Assembly: GCF_000237925.1 (NCBI RefSeq)
Contig: NW_017386079.1
Location: 342,520 to 406,519 of the forward strand
Direction of reading: 5' to 3'
DNA: 64,000 nt
DNA from: Schistosoma mansoni
Taxonomy: Eukaryota; Platyhelminthes; Trematoda; Strigeidida; Schistosomatidae
Within the stretch, counting starts at the first letter, position 1. Every line of letters starts with the position of its first letter. A program made the translations under genes and the position numbers. Positions 44,330 to 54,974 of this stretch are shown here, piece by piece. The notes under the pieces are model-generated. The model saw only the letters and a program-made list of their open reading frames with translations, had not been told where the DNA came from and did no database searches.

Positions 44330-44335
44330 CTTCCC

Positions 44336-44440
44336 ATTGATGGTTAGGACTGTGATTGATCATTCTCTTTTTATCATATGTGCATACCGTGCGTATTGCC
44401 TCGATATTGCCACTGCTAGTCACTATCCATCTTTGTTTAT
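44336..44440 (-). mobile_element. Sm-alpha SINE fragment interrupted by the solo LTR
   Basis: ttaggactgtgattgatc, gcgtattgcctcgatattgc and ctagtcactatccatcttt are diverged Sm-alpha blocks. The left remainder is ttcacttggtattgtttact at 43751-43781. Confidence 0.65.
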
Positions 44441-45254
44441 GGATGAAAATCGTTTCATATATTCAAGCGTTGAAAAGTGTAGGTTCAGTGACTCACGTTG
44501 TTAGAAATTAGATTCAAGTGATATATATTAAACGTAAGTGGTTTATAGAAATCTTGATATCTTGGACATAGTTTACTCGATTGATTGATATCTTCTGTGG
44601 AAATATTTAAAGCCTATAGGAATGATTATTTCTGTTTTAGATCGAAGCTCTTTAATTGTAAAGTAAATAATGAGAGGATATCAATGATATTAGGTGGTGC
44701 ACACAAACTAAAGCTGGAAAGTATAAACTGTGTAACTGCAAATCAAAGCCTGAACTGTACCGTGTTTGCTTCACAGACTGGGAATATCTAGTTGGATACA
44801 ATACGGTCATATTTTATGAATCCAGTCCTTGTTCATAGTTTTTTAGATCTCAAGGTGATTACAAAAACTTCATCTAAGTTCTGTTAGTTATAATGTATGA
44901 CTAAGCGTGTTTCCTTTAAAAGTAGGAATTAAATCTGTAGACTATCACCAATCAAATTATTTGCAGTTGTACTAACATTATGAAATCGCCCAGCAAACAT
45001 CGAGCAAAAATGCTGACGAATTTATATAAATGCATGTTATGTCGAAACACTTATAATAGAGACTACATTCTAACTTGATTGGTAGGATTTAATAGGCACT
45101 ATGGATTGAAGAAAATGTATGAGATAGGTTACACTTCTATTATTAATCTGTACATAGGATGTTGAATTCAGAAACGTTTGCCACATCTCTAGAGAGTGAT
45201 TTGTCCTCAGTATATGTAAAACTGTGTACCCATATCTATAATACCTGAAAATAG
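44441..45254. other. intergenic, nothing recognised
   Basis: AT-rich. The frames at 44585-44791 and 45070-45312 lack motifs. Confidence 0.4.
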
Positions 45255-45635
45255 TGAATATTGAAGCGAATATCCGGCGCTCTAACTGGGTTGGTGGACA
45301 CAGAGGGTCCATCTAGAGGAGTTGAATTATCCTGATTCCAAACAAATGCTGTAAATGGGATTCAGGATCCTGAGGAAACAAACGACATATGAACCTATTG
45401 TTGGTCACCATCTACCATTAGACTGCATCTCCCAACATTGCCCCACTACCTTGTGAATTAGGCCTTCAGTTCAAAGGCTCAAGAGAGTGGTCACCTAAGA
45501 AAACTATTTACTTCTGTTTGAGCATGCAGGCAATATCTCGGCCATCACACAAATTTAATTATCTGTGTGGCGCATATGTATTTGTTTCCTCCTTGTAACA
45601 ATGTTTACGTGTTCAAGAAAATAAATAAACTATCA
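45255..45635 (+). repeat. TAAA-tailed repeat copy
   Basis: gttggtggacacagagggtc through tgtttacgtgttcaagaaaa followed by taaataaa. Confidence 0.75.
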
Positions 45636-45739
45636 GGTGGTTAGTCACTATATCAATCAATTATACAGGATACCAGTGTAGCTAATCCGTGTCAGGTAGA
45701 GAAAGATATCTACCTCAGACAATGTAAGATGGTCGCACA

Positions 45740-45930
45740 AATTCGTAGATTGTTTGAAGTTAGACATCAACACTGTTGGATTCCAGCTCAGTGGTCTAGA
45801 GGTTGAACGTTCGCACGTTAGACCTAAGGTCCTGGACTCGAGTCCCGCGTGTGGGATCGTGGATGCGCATTACTGAGGAGTCCCTTCACTGCTTCCACGT
45901 TTTCAATGGTGTTCTAACATTCATCCATTC
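45740..45930 (+). mobile_element. hammerhead SINE family 2, ribozyme deleted
   Basis: Good A-box region (ctcagtggtctagaggttg) and B-box region (ggactcgagtcccgcg), then CTGAGGAGTCCC followed directly by TTCACTGC: the loop, second stem II strand and GAAAC are missing. Confidence 0.75.
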
Positions 45931-46019
45931 ATGATCCAAATCAAAAATCAAATCTTTCCATGTCATTCTGAATAACGTATATAAGAATCTCATTGAGAGC
46001 ACGAAATCACTTAAGATTC

Positions 46020-46360
46020 ATTCTACTGTAGTGACCGGCTTGTCTCGACGAGAACATGATTGGAATAACAGAAATAATAATTATTATTGTAACCAATCGT
46101 ACCAGCGATTGTTTTACTGTACTTGTTTAACTGTATCAAACTCCCTTCTTGTCCAGCTATCCGCCTTGTTTGGTTTGAACTCTCTTACGCTCTTCCCTTT
46201 TTGCCTGTACTCGTTGGCACATCTCGGTATTCTTTCGATACCACGAGATCACCAATAAATATACTCTACCTGGACCAATTACAACCTTCTGCCTTGCGAG
46301 TTATCAAAGGGACCAAGTCGTTTCTGGGCGCGTAATCGTATTGTAGTGGTGATCATAGTC
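46020..46360. other. unclassified low-copy segment, possibly an LTR fossil
   Basis: A block with higher GC than its surroundings, with an accaataaatatactctacc polyadenylation-like stretch and tgtagtgaccggcttgtc near the left and gtattgtagtggtgatcat near the right. No second copy in the window and no clean target duplication, so class is undecided. Confidence 0.3.
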
Positions 46361-46879
46361 AAACTCTACTCGACGCCATCTACACTACTGTCATTTTGCT
46401 TTTTTCCTCGTTACATTTTAGATTTTCTAGAGTTATTCGACTTAAGTACTGTCATATGAAAGTTCAATGAATATACGTATGATTCATGGAAATTTATACT
46501 GTATAGATTAATAGGTAATTTGCTTCTAACTCTTTCACAAAAATATATGGTTTTCATCAAAACATCATACATAATACCGGATGTAAAATAGAATCATACC
46601 ATATTTGTTCAAAATGAAGGATTACATGACCATTTCATTGATTATACAATAATGGACAAGTTATTAATGAGCTTATGTAATATGATATTATCATTGTAAT
46701 ACTAATATAACCCTTAATGAGGATATTAAAAAGGGGTTATTTGATCAATACCACTATTTCGTCAAACTCATAAATCAAAGTTTGGCTATTTTGTCTATGT
46801 TATGTTTTTCAATGAAAAAAGCTTGTTTTGGATTGATAATAAAATGAAAGATAGTCAATAGATAAAACTAATAGTAGTG
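46361..46879. other. intergenic, nothing recognised
   Basis: AT-rich, no long frames. Confidence 0.4.
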
Positions 46880-47185
46880 CAGTGAACAGAACAGTAGTTG
46901 GGGACAATCGAATGTATCCGGATACAAATTACAGACTATCTCACTAAGATCTGATAACCATACAGCAAACAGTTAGTTTGCAAAATAACCATCAATTGTC
47001 TCAATCTTCATTGTTCCTTCTATAAATATCAGTTCATCTTCTTTAATTTCATTGTTCATGCATTTTCCTACCAATTGCGCTTCATTTCAATTCTTTCCTT
47101 ATCGGTCTTCTGCCAAAATACATTCTATGTCTGACCATCACCATATACTACTTATATGGATATAAGTAGATCACACCACAGTAGT
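46880..47185 (+). repeat. R3 repeat, copy 3
   Basis: ggggacaatcgaatgtatcc to tactacttatatggatataa; same layout as the 26945 copy. Confidence 0.7.
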
Positions 47186-47473
47186 AGTCCATGTTCAAGT
47201 GATTGTTTTTGATGAAAAGTGATATAATACAACTAATCCAAACTGAAGACCTTATGAATCCAGGAAAAACGTTTATCAACTTCTCGATAGGTTCCCAACT
47301 GATTATCCCATAGACTACTGATCAGATATGTTACCGAATTTCTCATATAGAACGATATTACATAAGTAAAATTCTTAGTCAGAGTATGGTAATTTAAAAG
47401 GATCTCATCTGAATTGTTCAAAACCATTTATATTCAACTAGTCAATTTTAAGTTAATAGTATATTTCAGCATC

Positions 47474-48830
47474 GGACTACAGTGCAAAGTCGTGCATGGA
47501 GGACAGCTGACAGATGCATTTCCAGTAAGGACCGGAGTCAGACAAGGCCGTCTATTCTCTCCTTCTACCTTTCTTCTGGTGATTGACTGGATGATGAAGA
47601 CTTTGACATCTGAGGGGAAGCAAGGAATACGGACATCTCAGAACCAATTAGATGATTTGGACTTCTCAGATGACCTAGCCCTCTTATCCCATACACACGA
47701 ACAATAGGCCTCAACATACACAAAGGAAAAAGCAAGTTGCTCAAATACAACACGGAGAACACCAACCCAATCACACTTGATGGAGAAACTCTGAAAGATG
47801 TGGAAACATTCACGTACCTGGGAAGCATCATTGATAAACAAGGAGGATCGGATGCAGATGTAAAGGTGAGGATTAGCAAAGTAAGGGCAGCATACCTTCA
47901 GTTGAAGAACATACGAAACTCAAAACAACTCTCAACCAATATCAAAGTGAGAAGCTTCAATACGAACGTCAAGATAGTCCTACTGTACGGAGCTAAAACG
48001 TGGAGAGCTACTACATCCATTGTCAAGAAGGTACAAGTATTTATAAACAGTTGTCTACGCATATTACTCAACATTCACTGGCCGGATACTATCAGCAACA
48101 GCGTTTCACGAGAGAGGACAAACTAGCTTCCAGTTGAAGAGGAAATTAGGAAAAGACGTTGGAAGTGGATAAGACATACAATAAGGAAATCACCAAACTG
48201 CATCACGAGGCAGTCCCTAAGTAGGAATCTGGAAGGGAAGCGAAAAAGAGGAAGGCCTAAGAACACATTACGTCGGGAAATAGAAGTAGATTGTTATATC
48301 CCCTGGTGAATTACGAATGGTAACTCTAAGGACTATTTATCGACCAGTGTATTATGCCTATTTCCTATTGTACAATTGTTACGTAACTAAACTATTCATA
48401 TTCGTGTTTCTCTTATCATTAGCTTTATTTTGATCTTTGATTTATTATCATACGATTCTTGAGTTATAATCAGTTTATTGATTACTTTGGTTTGTATAAA
48501 AACCCAATGTGTTTGTAAATAATGATTCATATTGCCGAGGCTGTTATTTGTGTTCTGGACTAGGCTAGGCAGATAGGAAGGACCGAATAGCACTCAAGAC
48601 TGCTCGTACATATTTTATGTATCATTTGCGTCCGATCAATAAATTCACTCCTCTCTAATTGCACGTTCATATATATTAAGAGGCCATACGATATAACATA
48701 GATATGAAAAGGATGAACGTTAACTGGAGAGAACTGGAAAGGTTTGGCCAGGACAGAGTCGAATGGAGTATGCTGGTGTGCGGCTTTTGCTCCTCGACGA
48801 GGGGTAACAGTCATAAGTAAGTAAGTAATA
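47474..48830 (+). mobile_element. SR2-like LINE 3' half, split by a solo LTR
   Basis: Peptides in order on plus: LQCKVVHGGQLTDAFPVRTG, VRQGRLFSPSTFLLVIDWMM, NQLDDLDFSDDLALLSHTHE, NPITLDGETLKDVETFTYLG, IRNSKQLSTNIKVRSFNTNV, then after the [23 protein letters not shown] and the tail CATAAGTAAGTAAGTAAT. The catalytic box reads SDD. Stops and shifts show it is dead. The LTR occupies 48292-48698. Confidence 0.85.
48292..48698 (+). mobile_element. solo LTR nested in the SR2-like LINE
   Basis: Starts TGTTATATCCCC, ends CGATATAACA; flanked by TAGAT at 48287-48291 and 48699-48703. Same family as 43782-44329 but shorter. Its insertion postdates the LINE copy. No internal region; fossil. Confidence 0.85.
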
Positions 48831-48959
48831 TTTCAGCATACGTTTTAATTTCGATGCGATTATTTGAAACATTTAATCTAAAAACAATCAGAATTCTTAT
48901 TATTATGTAATAATATTCCATTTGCACTGAGTTATTCTAGTTAGCGTTTTTTTTAACAA

Positions 48960-49325
48960 AGTTGATTGAGATACTAAATGTCCATTTGTCGGATACTATC
49001 AGTAATAATCTACTGTTGGAGAGAACAAACTAGATTTTAACTGAAGAGGAATTTAAAAGAAGACGTTAAAGATGGATAAGATATACATTGAGGAAATCAC
49101 TAAACTGCAATCACGTGGGAATTGCTAACTTGGAATCCTGAAGGAAAAACAAAGAAAGAAAGGCCAAAGAACACACTCCATCAAGGATTGAAAGCAGACA
49201 TCAAAAGATTGAATAACAAATGGAAACAACTGGAAGGGATTGTTCAAGACAGAGTTCAATGAAGAATGCTGATGAATGGCGTATGCTCCTCCACTAAGGT
49301 TAACAGAAGTAATATAAGTCATCGT
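48960..49325 (+). mobile_element. SR2-like LINE 3' end fragment
   Basis: Starts at a degenerate tgtccatttgtcggatacta (related to HWPDTIS of the RT tail) and ends gttaacagaagtaatataag. Short 5'-truncated copy. Confidence 0.7.
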
Positions 49326-49371
49326 ATACATTATATTATCTAAAAGACTATTTTGTTAATATTATTATATA

Positions 49372-49515
49372 GTTGAGATCATGAGTCAATTGAAGCTAGA
49401 TCACCATAGAAAACCTGGAAGCACTGAACGGCCATTTCGTTTTATTGTGGGACTTCTCAGTGGTGTGCATCCACGATCCCGCCTCACAAGATTCGAACCC
49501 AAGACCTATCTCAAC
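49372..49515 (-). mobile_element. hammerhead SINE family 2, truncated
   Basis: Minus-strand tail, altered ribozyme (cgaaatggccg) and B box (gggttcgaatcttgtgaggc); the A-box half is missing. Confidence 0.75.
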
Positions 49516-49844
49516 TATATAAAATTACTAAAATCTCCACAAAACCCGCCTTCTTTTAATACTCTTACTTAGTTACTTTCAACAACTTTTGATTCTTTTC
49601 CATTCAACAATCATTATAAATAAACTAAGAAATTAACTCATTTATTATCTTTAAATTAGAATCTGACCTACATTTTCATTAAACACTTTGGTTTTTTCAA
49701 AAAAGTAGTAAGATAATCAAAGATTTTATTTATCGAATCAATGACCTTATAAGGTCTTTTCCTATATTCATCATCTTTTAGGGTTTGTACAATAAATAGA
49801 TAGATAAATAAATAAACTTTTTTGTTTGGAATTTAATTGAAGTA
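49516..49844. other. intergenic, nothing recognised
   Basis: AT-rich, no long frame; ends in a short (TAGA/TAAA) tract. Confidence 0.4.
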
Positions 49845-50390
49845 AGCAAAGATGGATAGTGGATAGCAATGGAATACAGGACAAGGTGCGTTTTGTCCTA
49901 TTTTGGGCTTGTCAGATGGATGTACCTGCATCTCAGAGTTGATGTTCACTCTGGGACTCGAACCCAGTAACTTTCGCTTCAAACGCAATCGCGTTATCCA
50001 CTCGGCCACTGAGTCCTGATAGCCACTTGCTTGTGCAATGGGGTGAAGTTTAAATTCACTTATTATTGTTTTGTTTAAATCTTCCCATTAATGTTTTAGG
50101 ACTGCAACTGGTCAGTCTCTAATTGGTATATGTGCATACTGTGCGTATTGCCTCGATATAGCCTAAATTCACAAGCATGGTAAGCAAAGATGGATAGTGG
50201 CTAGCAGTGGAATCGAGGACGCGCGTTTCGTCCTATTTGGGGCTCGTCAGATGGATGAACCTGCATCTCAGAGTTGGTGTTCACTCTGGGAACCGAACCC
50301 AGTACCTTTCACTTCAAACGCCATCACGTTATCCACTAAACTACTGAGTGCTGATAGCCACTTGTTTGTGCAATGAGGTGAAGTTATATT
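49845..50390 (-). mobile_element. Sm-alpha hammerhead SINE, head-to-tail dimer
   Basis: The phrase gcaaagatggatagtgg occurs at 49846 and 50184, 338 bp apart in the same orientation, so about 1.6 monomers lie in tandem. Each has a B box (actgggttcg-type on minus) and a hammerhead (about 49870-49920 and 50257-50211). A dimer is what is expected if a circular or multimeric RNA was reverse transcribed. Confidence 0.8.
50211..50257 (-). ncRNA. hammerhead ribozyme, Sm-alpha type, nearly intact
   Basis: Minus strand: CATCCAT, CTGACGA, GCCC, loop CAAATA, GGAC, GAAAC, GCGC, GTC, CTCGATT. All core bases present (CUGACGA fits CUGANGA). Stem I has mismatches beside the core and stem II one C-A mismatch, so activity is doubtful. 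Confidence 0.65.
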
Positions 50391-50394
50391 CACG

Positions 50395-50560
50395 AAACGC
50401 GCGTCCTGGATTCCATTGCTAGCCACTATCCATCTTTGCCTATAAAGCTTATGAATTAAGGCAATATCGAGGCAATACGCACAGTATGCACATATGCAAA
50501 TTAGGGACTGACCAGATGCAGTCCTAAGCATCAATGGGAAGATTCAAACAAAGCAATACT
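50395..50560 (+). mobile_element. Sm-alpha SINE, 5'-truncated copy starting in the ribozyme
   Basis: Begins acgaaacgcgcgtcctggat and runs on through agccactatccatctttgc and gaccagatgcagtcctaagc. It is in opposite orientation to the dimer just left of it. Confidence 0.7.
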
Positions 50561-50689
50561 AAGTGAATTTAATTGAAGTAAGTTTACCTAGAATGATTGG
50601 TTACGAGAAAATCCATGAAATATGTAGCATAACTTCAAAGTTGTAGCAGTCAAGTTGGTGTTATTGATATATTATCTCTTTATAACTAT

Positions 50690-51315
50690 GAACACCAACC
50701 CTTTCACATTCGTTGGAGAATCTCTGGAAGATGTGGAAACATTCACGTACCTGAACAGCATCATCGATGGAAAAGGGAGGATGTGATGCAGATGTAAAGG
50801 TGAGCATTAGCAAAGTAAGGACAGCATTCTTACAGTTGAAGAACATATGAAACTCAAAATAACTGTCAACCAATATCAAAGTAACAGTCTTCAATACGAA
50901 TGTCAAAACAGTTCTAATGTATGGATCTGAAACGTGGAGAATCACTACAACCATCATCAAAGAGGTACAAATATTTATAAACAATTGTCTACGAAACATA
51001 CTCAATAACCGTTGACCGGATACCATCAGCAACAACCTACTGTGGGAGAGGAAAAACCGGCTTCCAGCTGAAGAGGAAATCAGGAAAAGGCGTTGGAAAT
51101 GGATAGAACATACATTATGAAAATCACTGAACTGAATCACGATGCAAGTGCCAACTTGGAATCTTGAAGGAAAATGGTAAAAGGGAGGGCCAAACAACAC
51201 AGTGCATCAGGAATTAGAATCGGATATAAGTGGGGTGAATAGCTATTGGAAAGAATTGCAAAGGATTGGCCATGACAGTTGGATAGAATGTGCTGGTGGG
51301 TGGCTATGGGTCAAC
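50690..51315 (+). mobile_element. SR2-like LINE 3' fragment
   Basis: Plus-strand relics of DGETLKDVETFTYL (gatgtggaaacattcacgta), [20 protein letters not shown], and [12 protein letters not shown], ending gctggtgggtggctatggg. Joined directly to an LTR fragment at 51312. Confidence 0.75.
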
Positions 51316-51440
51316 ATAAAGTTCATAATAAAGGGGACACGAATACGAATAGTTTAGTTACTTAACAATTATACAATAAGAAATATACATATCATATTGG
51401 TCCATAAATAGTCTTCAAAGTTACCATTCATAATTCTCCA
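51312..51440 (-). mobile_element. LTR fragment (same family as the solo LTRs)
   Basis: Minus-strand first third of the LTR (gaatggtaactttgaagac to aatagtttagttacttaac on plus reading opposite). Short fossil. Confidence 0.6.
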
Positions 51441-51660
51441 CGGATCAACTACTTTACTTTTTACTTTTGCCTGTTACTCCCAATGGAGCATAGGTCGCCA
51501 ACCAGCATTCTCCAATCCACTCTGTCCTGGGCCTTCTTTTCTAGTTCTATCCAGTTTTTGTTTATTCTTCTCATGTCTGTCTCTATTTCTCGGTGTAATG
51601 TGTTTTCTTTGGTCTTCCTCTTCTCCTTTGGCCTTCAGGATTCTCTACGGGATATAATAA
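51441..51660 (-). mobile_element. SR2-like LINE 3' end, minus
   Basis: Complement of the LINE tail: gttactcccaatggagcata, ctctgtcctgggccttct; 5' truncated. It lies back to back with the plus copy at 50690. Confidence 0.7.
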
Positions 51661-51989
51661 ATTCATAAACCTACTAAGAATCTTATCTAAATTTAGCTAC
51701 CTAATTTGTGCATTCTGATAGACTCTATTACTGTTTTCATGTTTCTATTTATACATTGAATGATCATAAAACTTCTCATGTGATTTATTGTTTCTATCCT
51801 TAAATCAAGTTCAGGGACACAATATGACCTGGTTGAATATTGGTTAAATAGTAATTATATTAAATATAGATATATATGTCACATTTAATTAACAAAATTA
51901 TCTTCAAAATAAAGTACATAGAATGTAGTCTAATTAAAACATGTTAATTAAATATATATTATGAACTATATTACTAGTATAATGTATGC

Positions 51990-52235
51990 TACTGTTGTCA
52001 ACAGATATAAGTAGTATATATTATCAATCCAAAAGTGAAATGTTTGGAGGTAGGAGGTTAAAAAGATCGAATAAATGAGAATGAGATCAGAGAATGATTG
52101 ATCTGGAAATGACGTTTGAGACGATTGGTTTATATTTTGCAAATGAAGTATTTACTGTATGGTTCTGATATGTATATAGTTCATATGCATTCGATTGTCC
52201 CCACACTTATGTTTTTGTTCACTACACAAAGTGAC
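51990..52235 (-). repeat. R3 repeat, copy 4
   Basis: Reverse-complement copy with gcattcgattgtccccacac at one end. Confidence 0.6.
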
Positions 52236-52519
52236 TGCATTTGAAACTTGTATTATATGTTTTTCATCACCGTTACTCTATTAAAGAGATTTTTGTTATT
52301 CTTATCAATCCTGGGTAAAATACAAATACAAATATAATAATAGACTACATAGTTGGAATGTAATGGTGTACTATGGTAATTTCAATCTATTTATAATAAA
52401 TTGTAATGCTCGCTTAATGTTTACATTAGTACATGGTTAAACTCTACTAGTAACAAAATCTCGTCATAGTTTGTTTTCGAAATTCCTATGAAAGTTATTC
52501 AGAACAGGCGATCTGTTGA

Positions 52520-52563
52520 TGTTATATCCCTAAGAGAATTATGAGTAGTAACTTTCGAGATCC
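52520..52563 (+). mobile_element. very short LTR 5' fragment
   Basis: TGTTATATCCCTAAGAGAAT then agtaactttcgag matches the first ~45 bp of the solo LTRs, then breaks into SINE family 2 sequence. Fossil scrap. Confidence 0.5.
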
Positions 52564-52745
52564 TTAGCAGTGAGAATCCACGATCCTGCCTCGCGAGATT
52601 CGAACCCAGGACCTATCAGTCACGCACGCGAGCGCTTAACCACTAGACTAGTGAGCCTGAATCCAGCGATGTTAATGTCTAACTTCAACCAATCCACGAA
52701 ATTGAGTTGATATCTCCCAACAGACCTAGTTGAACTCCACTGGTC
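52555..52745 (-). mobile_element. hammerhead SINE family 2, head part
   Basis: Minus-strand A-box (ctcactagtctagtggttaa) and B-box (gggttcgaatctcgcgaggc) head; the ribozyme is cut off by the LTR scrap. Confidence 0.75.
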
Positions 52746-52811
52746 ACTGCTTCTCACTAGAACTCCAGGAAATAAATCATAGAGGCAGTCACTAGCGAGC
52801 ATATGATCATT

Positions 52812-53062
52812 ATCAGAAGGGGTTTTTGTGGAGATTTTTGTGATTTTATGTAGTTGAAATCATGAGTCAATTGAAGCTAAACCACGATGGAAAACCTGGA
52901 AGCACTGAACGGCAATTTCGTCCTATTGTGGGACTCCTCAGCAGTATGCATCCACGATCCCACCTTACGAGATTCGAACCCAGGACTTATCAGTCTCGCG
53001 CTTCAATTGACTCATAATTTCAACTATATAAAATTACTAAAATCTCCACAAAACTCCCTTCT
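52812..53062 (-). mobile_element. hammerhead SINE family 2, with inverted tail fragment
   Basis: Minus copy 53000-52812 with B box and ribozyme (GAAAT for GAAAC, so broken). 52998-53062 is the family tail in plus orientation (ttcaattgactcataatttc), so the tail is present on both sides as an inverted repeat. Confidence 0.75.
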
Positions 53063-53109
53063 TAATTATTGTTTACATTGTAATGAAAACTCTTTCTTAC
53101 ATTCAAATA

Positions 53110-53345
53110 CTATTCAGTTATATTCACTTAGTTTTTGTTTGTTTGAATCTTCCCATTGATGTTTACGACTTCAACTGGTCAGTCTCTAATTGGTATATGT
53201 GCATACTGTGTGTATTGCCTCGATATAGCCTTAATTCGAGTCCCAGAGTGAACATCAACTTTGAGATGCAGGTACATCGAGCTGACGAGTCCCAAATAGG
53301 ACGAAACGCCCGTCCTAAATTACACTGCTAGCCACTATCCATCTT
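53110..53345 (+). mobile_element. Sm-alpha SINE, two halves in opposite orientation
   Basis: 53110-53235 is the minus-oriented leader (gaccagt/gatatagcc blocks); 53236-53345 is plus from the B box (cgagtcccagagtgaac) through the ribozyme to ctagccactatccatctttg. The junction at ttaattcgag is an inversion or two insertions. Confidence 0.7.
53276..53321 (+). ncRNA. hammerhead ribozyme, Sm-alpha type, core intact
   Basis: CTGACGA at 53282-53288, stem II GTCC/GGAC around CAAATA (perfect), GAAAC 53303-53307, GCCC, GTC 53312-53314. Stem I keeps the two pairs next to the core but then has two mismatches, so cleavage may be weak. Confidence 0.7.
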
Positions 53346-53760
53346 TGCTTATTATTCAGTTATGTTGTATATTTCTTACAAAAACGAATCATTGACAATA
53401 ATATCTTATTTATCAATCTAATTCTTTACAGTCTTTCCTCTCATTTACATTTAATAACCTAAGTGTTAATGTTATCATCATTATCTTTCTTTATTGTTTA
53501 AAATGAAATTTCTCAAATAGTTGGCAAACTATTCAAGTTAATTTGTTTTTCCAAAAATTTATATATACTACTTAATTCTTTTAACATATGGTAACATATA
53601 GTAACCATCTGTTCTTAATAAATATTAACGTTATTTACTTATTAATTATAAGGGAGAAAAAAGTTCAATACGTTTTCCGCATAGAAACAAAAACGGAATG
53701 AATGAAAGATAATTTACGAGTAAATAGTTTTATTGTGGTTCAAATGGATTTAAGTTATAA
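53346..53760. other. intergenic, nothing recognised
   Basis: AT-rich, no long frame. Confidence 0.4.
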
Positions 53761-53779
53761 TTTTGATAATAATTCAGTT

Positions 53780-53960
53780 GTTTGTTTGAATCTTTCCTTT
53801 GATCACAATTGATTGATCAATGGGTGGTGATCAATGTCATGCGTGTTAAGTCTTTCTTAGTACAGGTACACCTTGCTGATGAGTGCCAAGTAGCACGAAA
53901 CCAGAGTCCAGGGTTTTCTGTTGATCACCTCCAACCACCATCTTATCTTCCCTTTGATGT
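53780..53960 (+). mobile_element. diverged Sm-alpha-like SINE with preserved hammerhead
   Basis: Flanks are only loosely Sm-alpha-like (tttgtttgaatctttcc; caaccaccatcttatctt for agccactatccatctt). No clear B box. The hammerhead segment at its centre is much better kept than its surroundings. Confidence 0.55.
53870..53914 (+). ncRNA. predicted hammerhead ribozyme with alternative stem II
   Basis: Stem I ACCTTG 53870-53875 pairs with CAGGGT 53909-53914 (all six, one T-G). Core CTGATGA 53876-53882. Stem II GTGC 53883-53886 pairs perfectly with GCAC 53893-53896 around loop CAAGTA. Core GAAAC 53897-53901, then CAGA, then GTC 53906-53908 with the cut expected after 53908. The Sm-alpha consensus stem II is GTCC/GGAC, so both strands changed together. 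Confidence 0.8.
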
Positions 53961-54029
53961 TTACCATTGCGTCTGTGAATCCCCTAAGGATCGCTTTGAT
54001 ATTACTATTAAGACACAAACATTACAAGC

Positions 54030-54420
54030 AAAGATGATTGATGGCTAGTGGTGGAATACACTTGGAAGCGTGTCTCGTCCTATTTGAGACTCTTCAGTTA
54101 GATGTACCTACATCTCACAGTTGATGTTCACTATAGGATGCAAACCCAGTATCGTTCCCTTCAAACGCCACCACGTTATCTACTTAGATGCTGAATGGTG
54201 ATAGCAAGTGAATTTAAGCTTTACTTCATTTCACAAGCAAGTGGCTATCAGGATTCAGTAGCTAGGTGAATAACGTGATCATGTTTGAAGCAAACGGAAC
54301 TAGGTTTGAATCCCTGAGTGAACATCAACTGTGGGATGCAGTTATGAAGAGTCTCAAATCGGACGAGACGCGCGTCGAACTAGAATCCACTTCTAACCGC
54401 TAACCATCTTTTCTTATTTC
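54030..54420. mobile_element. inverted pair of decayed Sm-alpha SINEs
   Basis: Minus copy 54030-54235 (tggctagtggtggaatacac, gttcactataggatgcaaac) facing plus copy 54218-54420 (aagcaagtggctatcaggat, gggatgcagttatgaagagt, gacgagacgcgcgtc). Both ribozymes have altered cores. Confidence 0.7.
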
Positions 54421-54974
54421 AGTTATAATTTACGTCATGGACTAATCTTAAATGTTTCTTCTCCTGATAGTTTGATACTCATTGAGTAATGATTACTGAT
54501 GACCTAATTTAAAATGGAATAGGAAACATTCTGTTTTCCAACAAGTACGTAGATGTTCATATTGATAATTTTCATTGATTTCATGTAATATGATAATATT
54601 TCTCACGAAATACCTAATAAGTTAGGCTGAATCTACATTTGTATCATCTTGTTGCTTATATTACATGGTTAAAAAGTAAAACGAAGATAACGAAAGGAAA
54701 AATTTTATACAGAGCTTAGTCAAATAAGACAACCATCGAAATCAAAGAGAGGTATAACAATAATGATATATGAGATGGTAACTAGTGAAAAGTCATGTTA
54801 TCAAGATTTACTCAATTTAATGCTTGTGAAATGAATAGATGTATTCATATGTGATCGATAGAATTCCATCAGTATCAAAAACTACCCACCAACTAATCAA
54901 TCTAAGTACATTAGTCCTACATGATGTTAGGTGTGATCCGAATCGGTCAGTACTATGCAATCCCTTAAACTGGG
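54421..54974. other. intergenic, nothing recognised
   Basis: AT-rich, no long frame. Confidence 0.4.
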
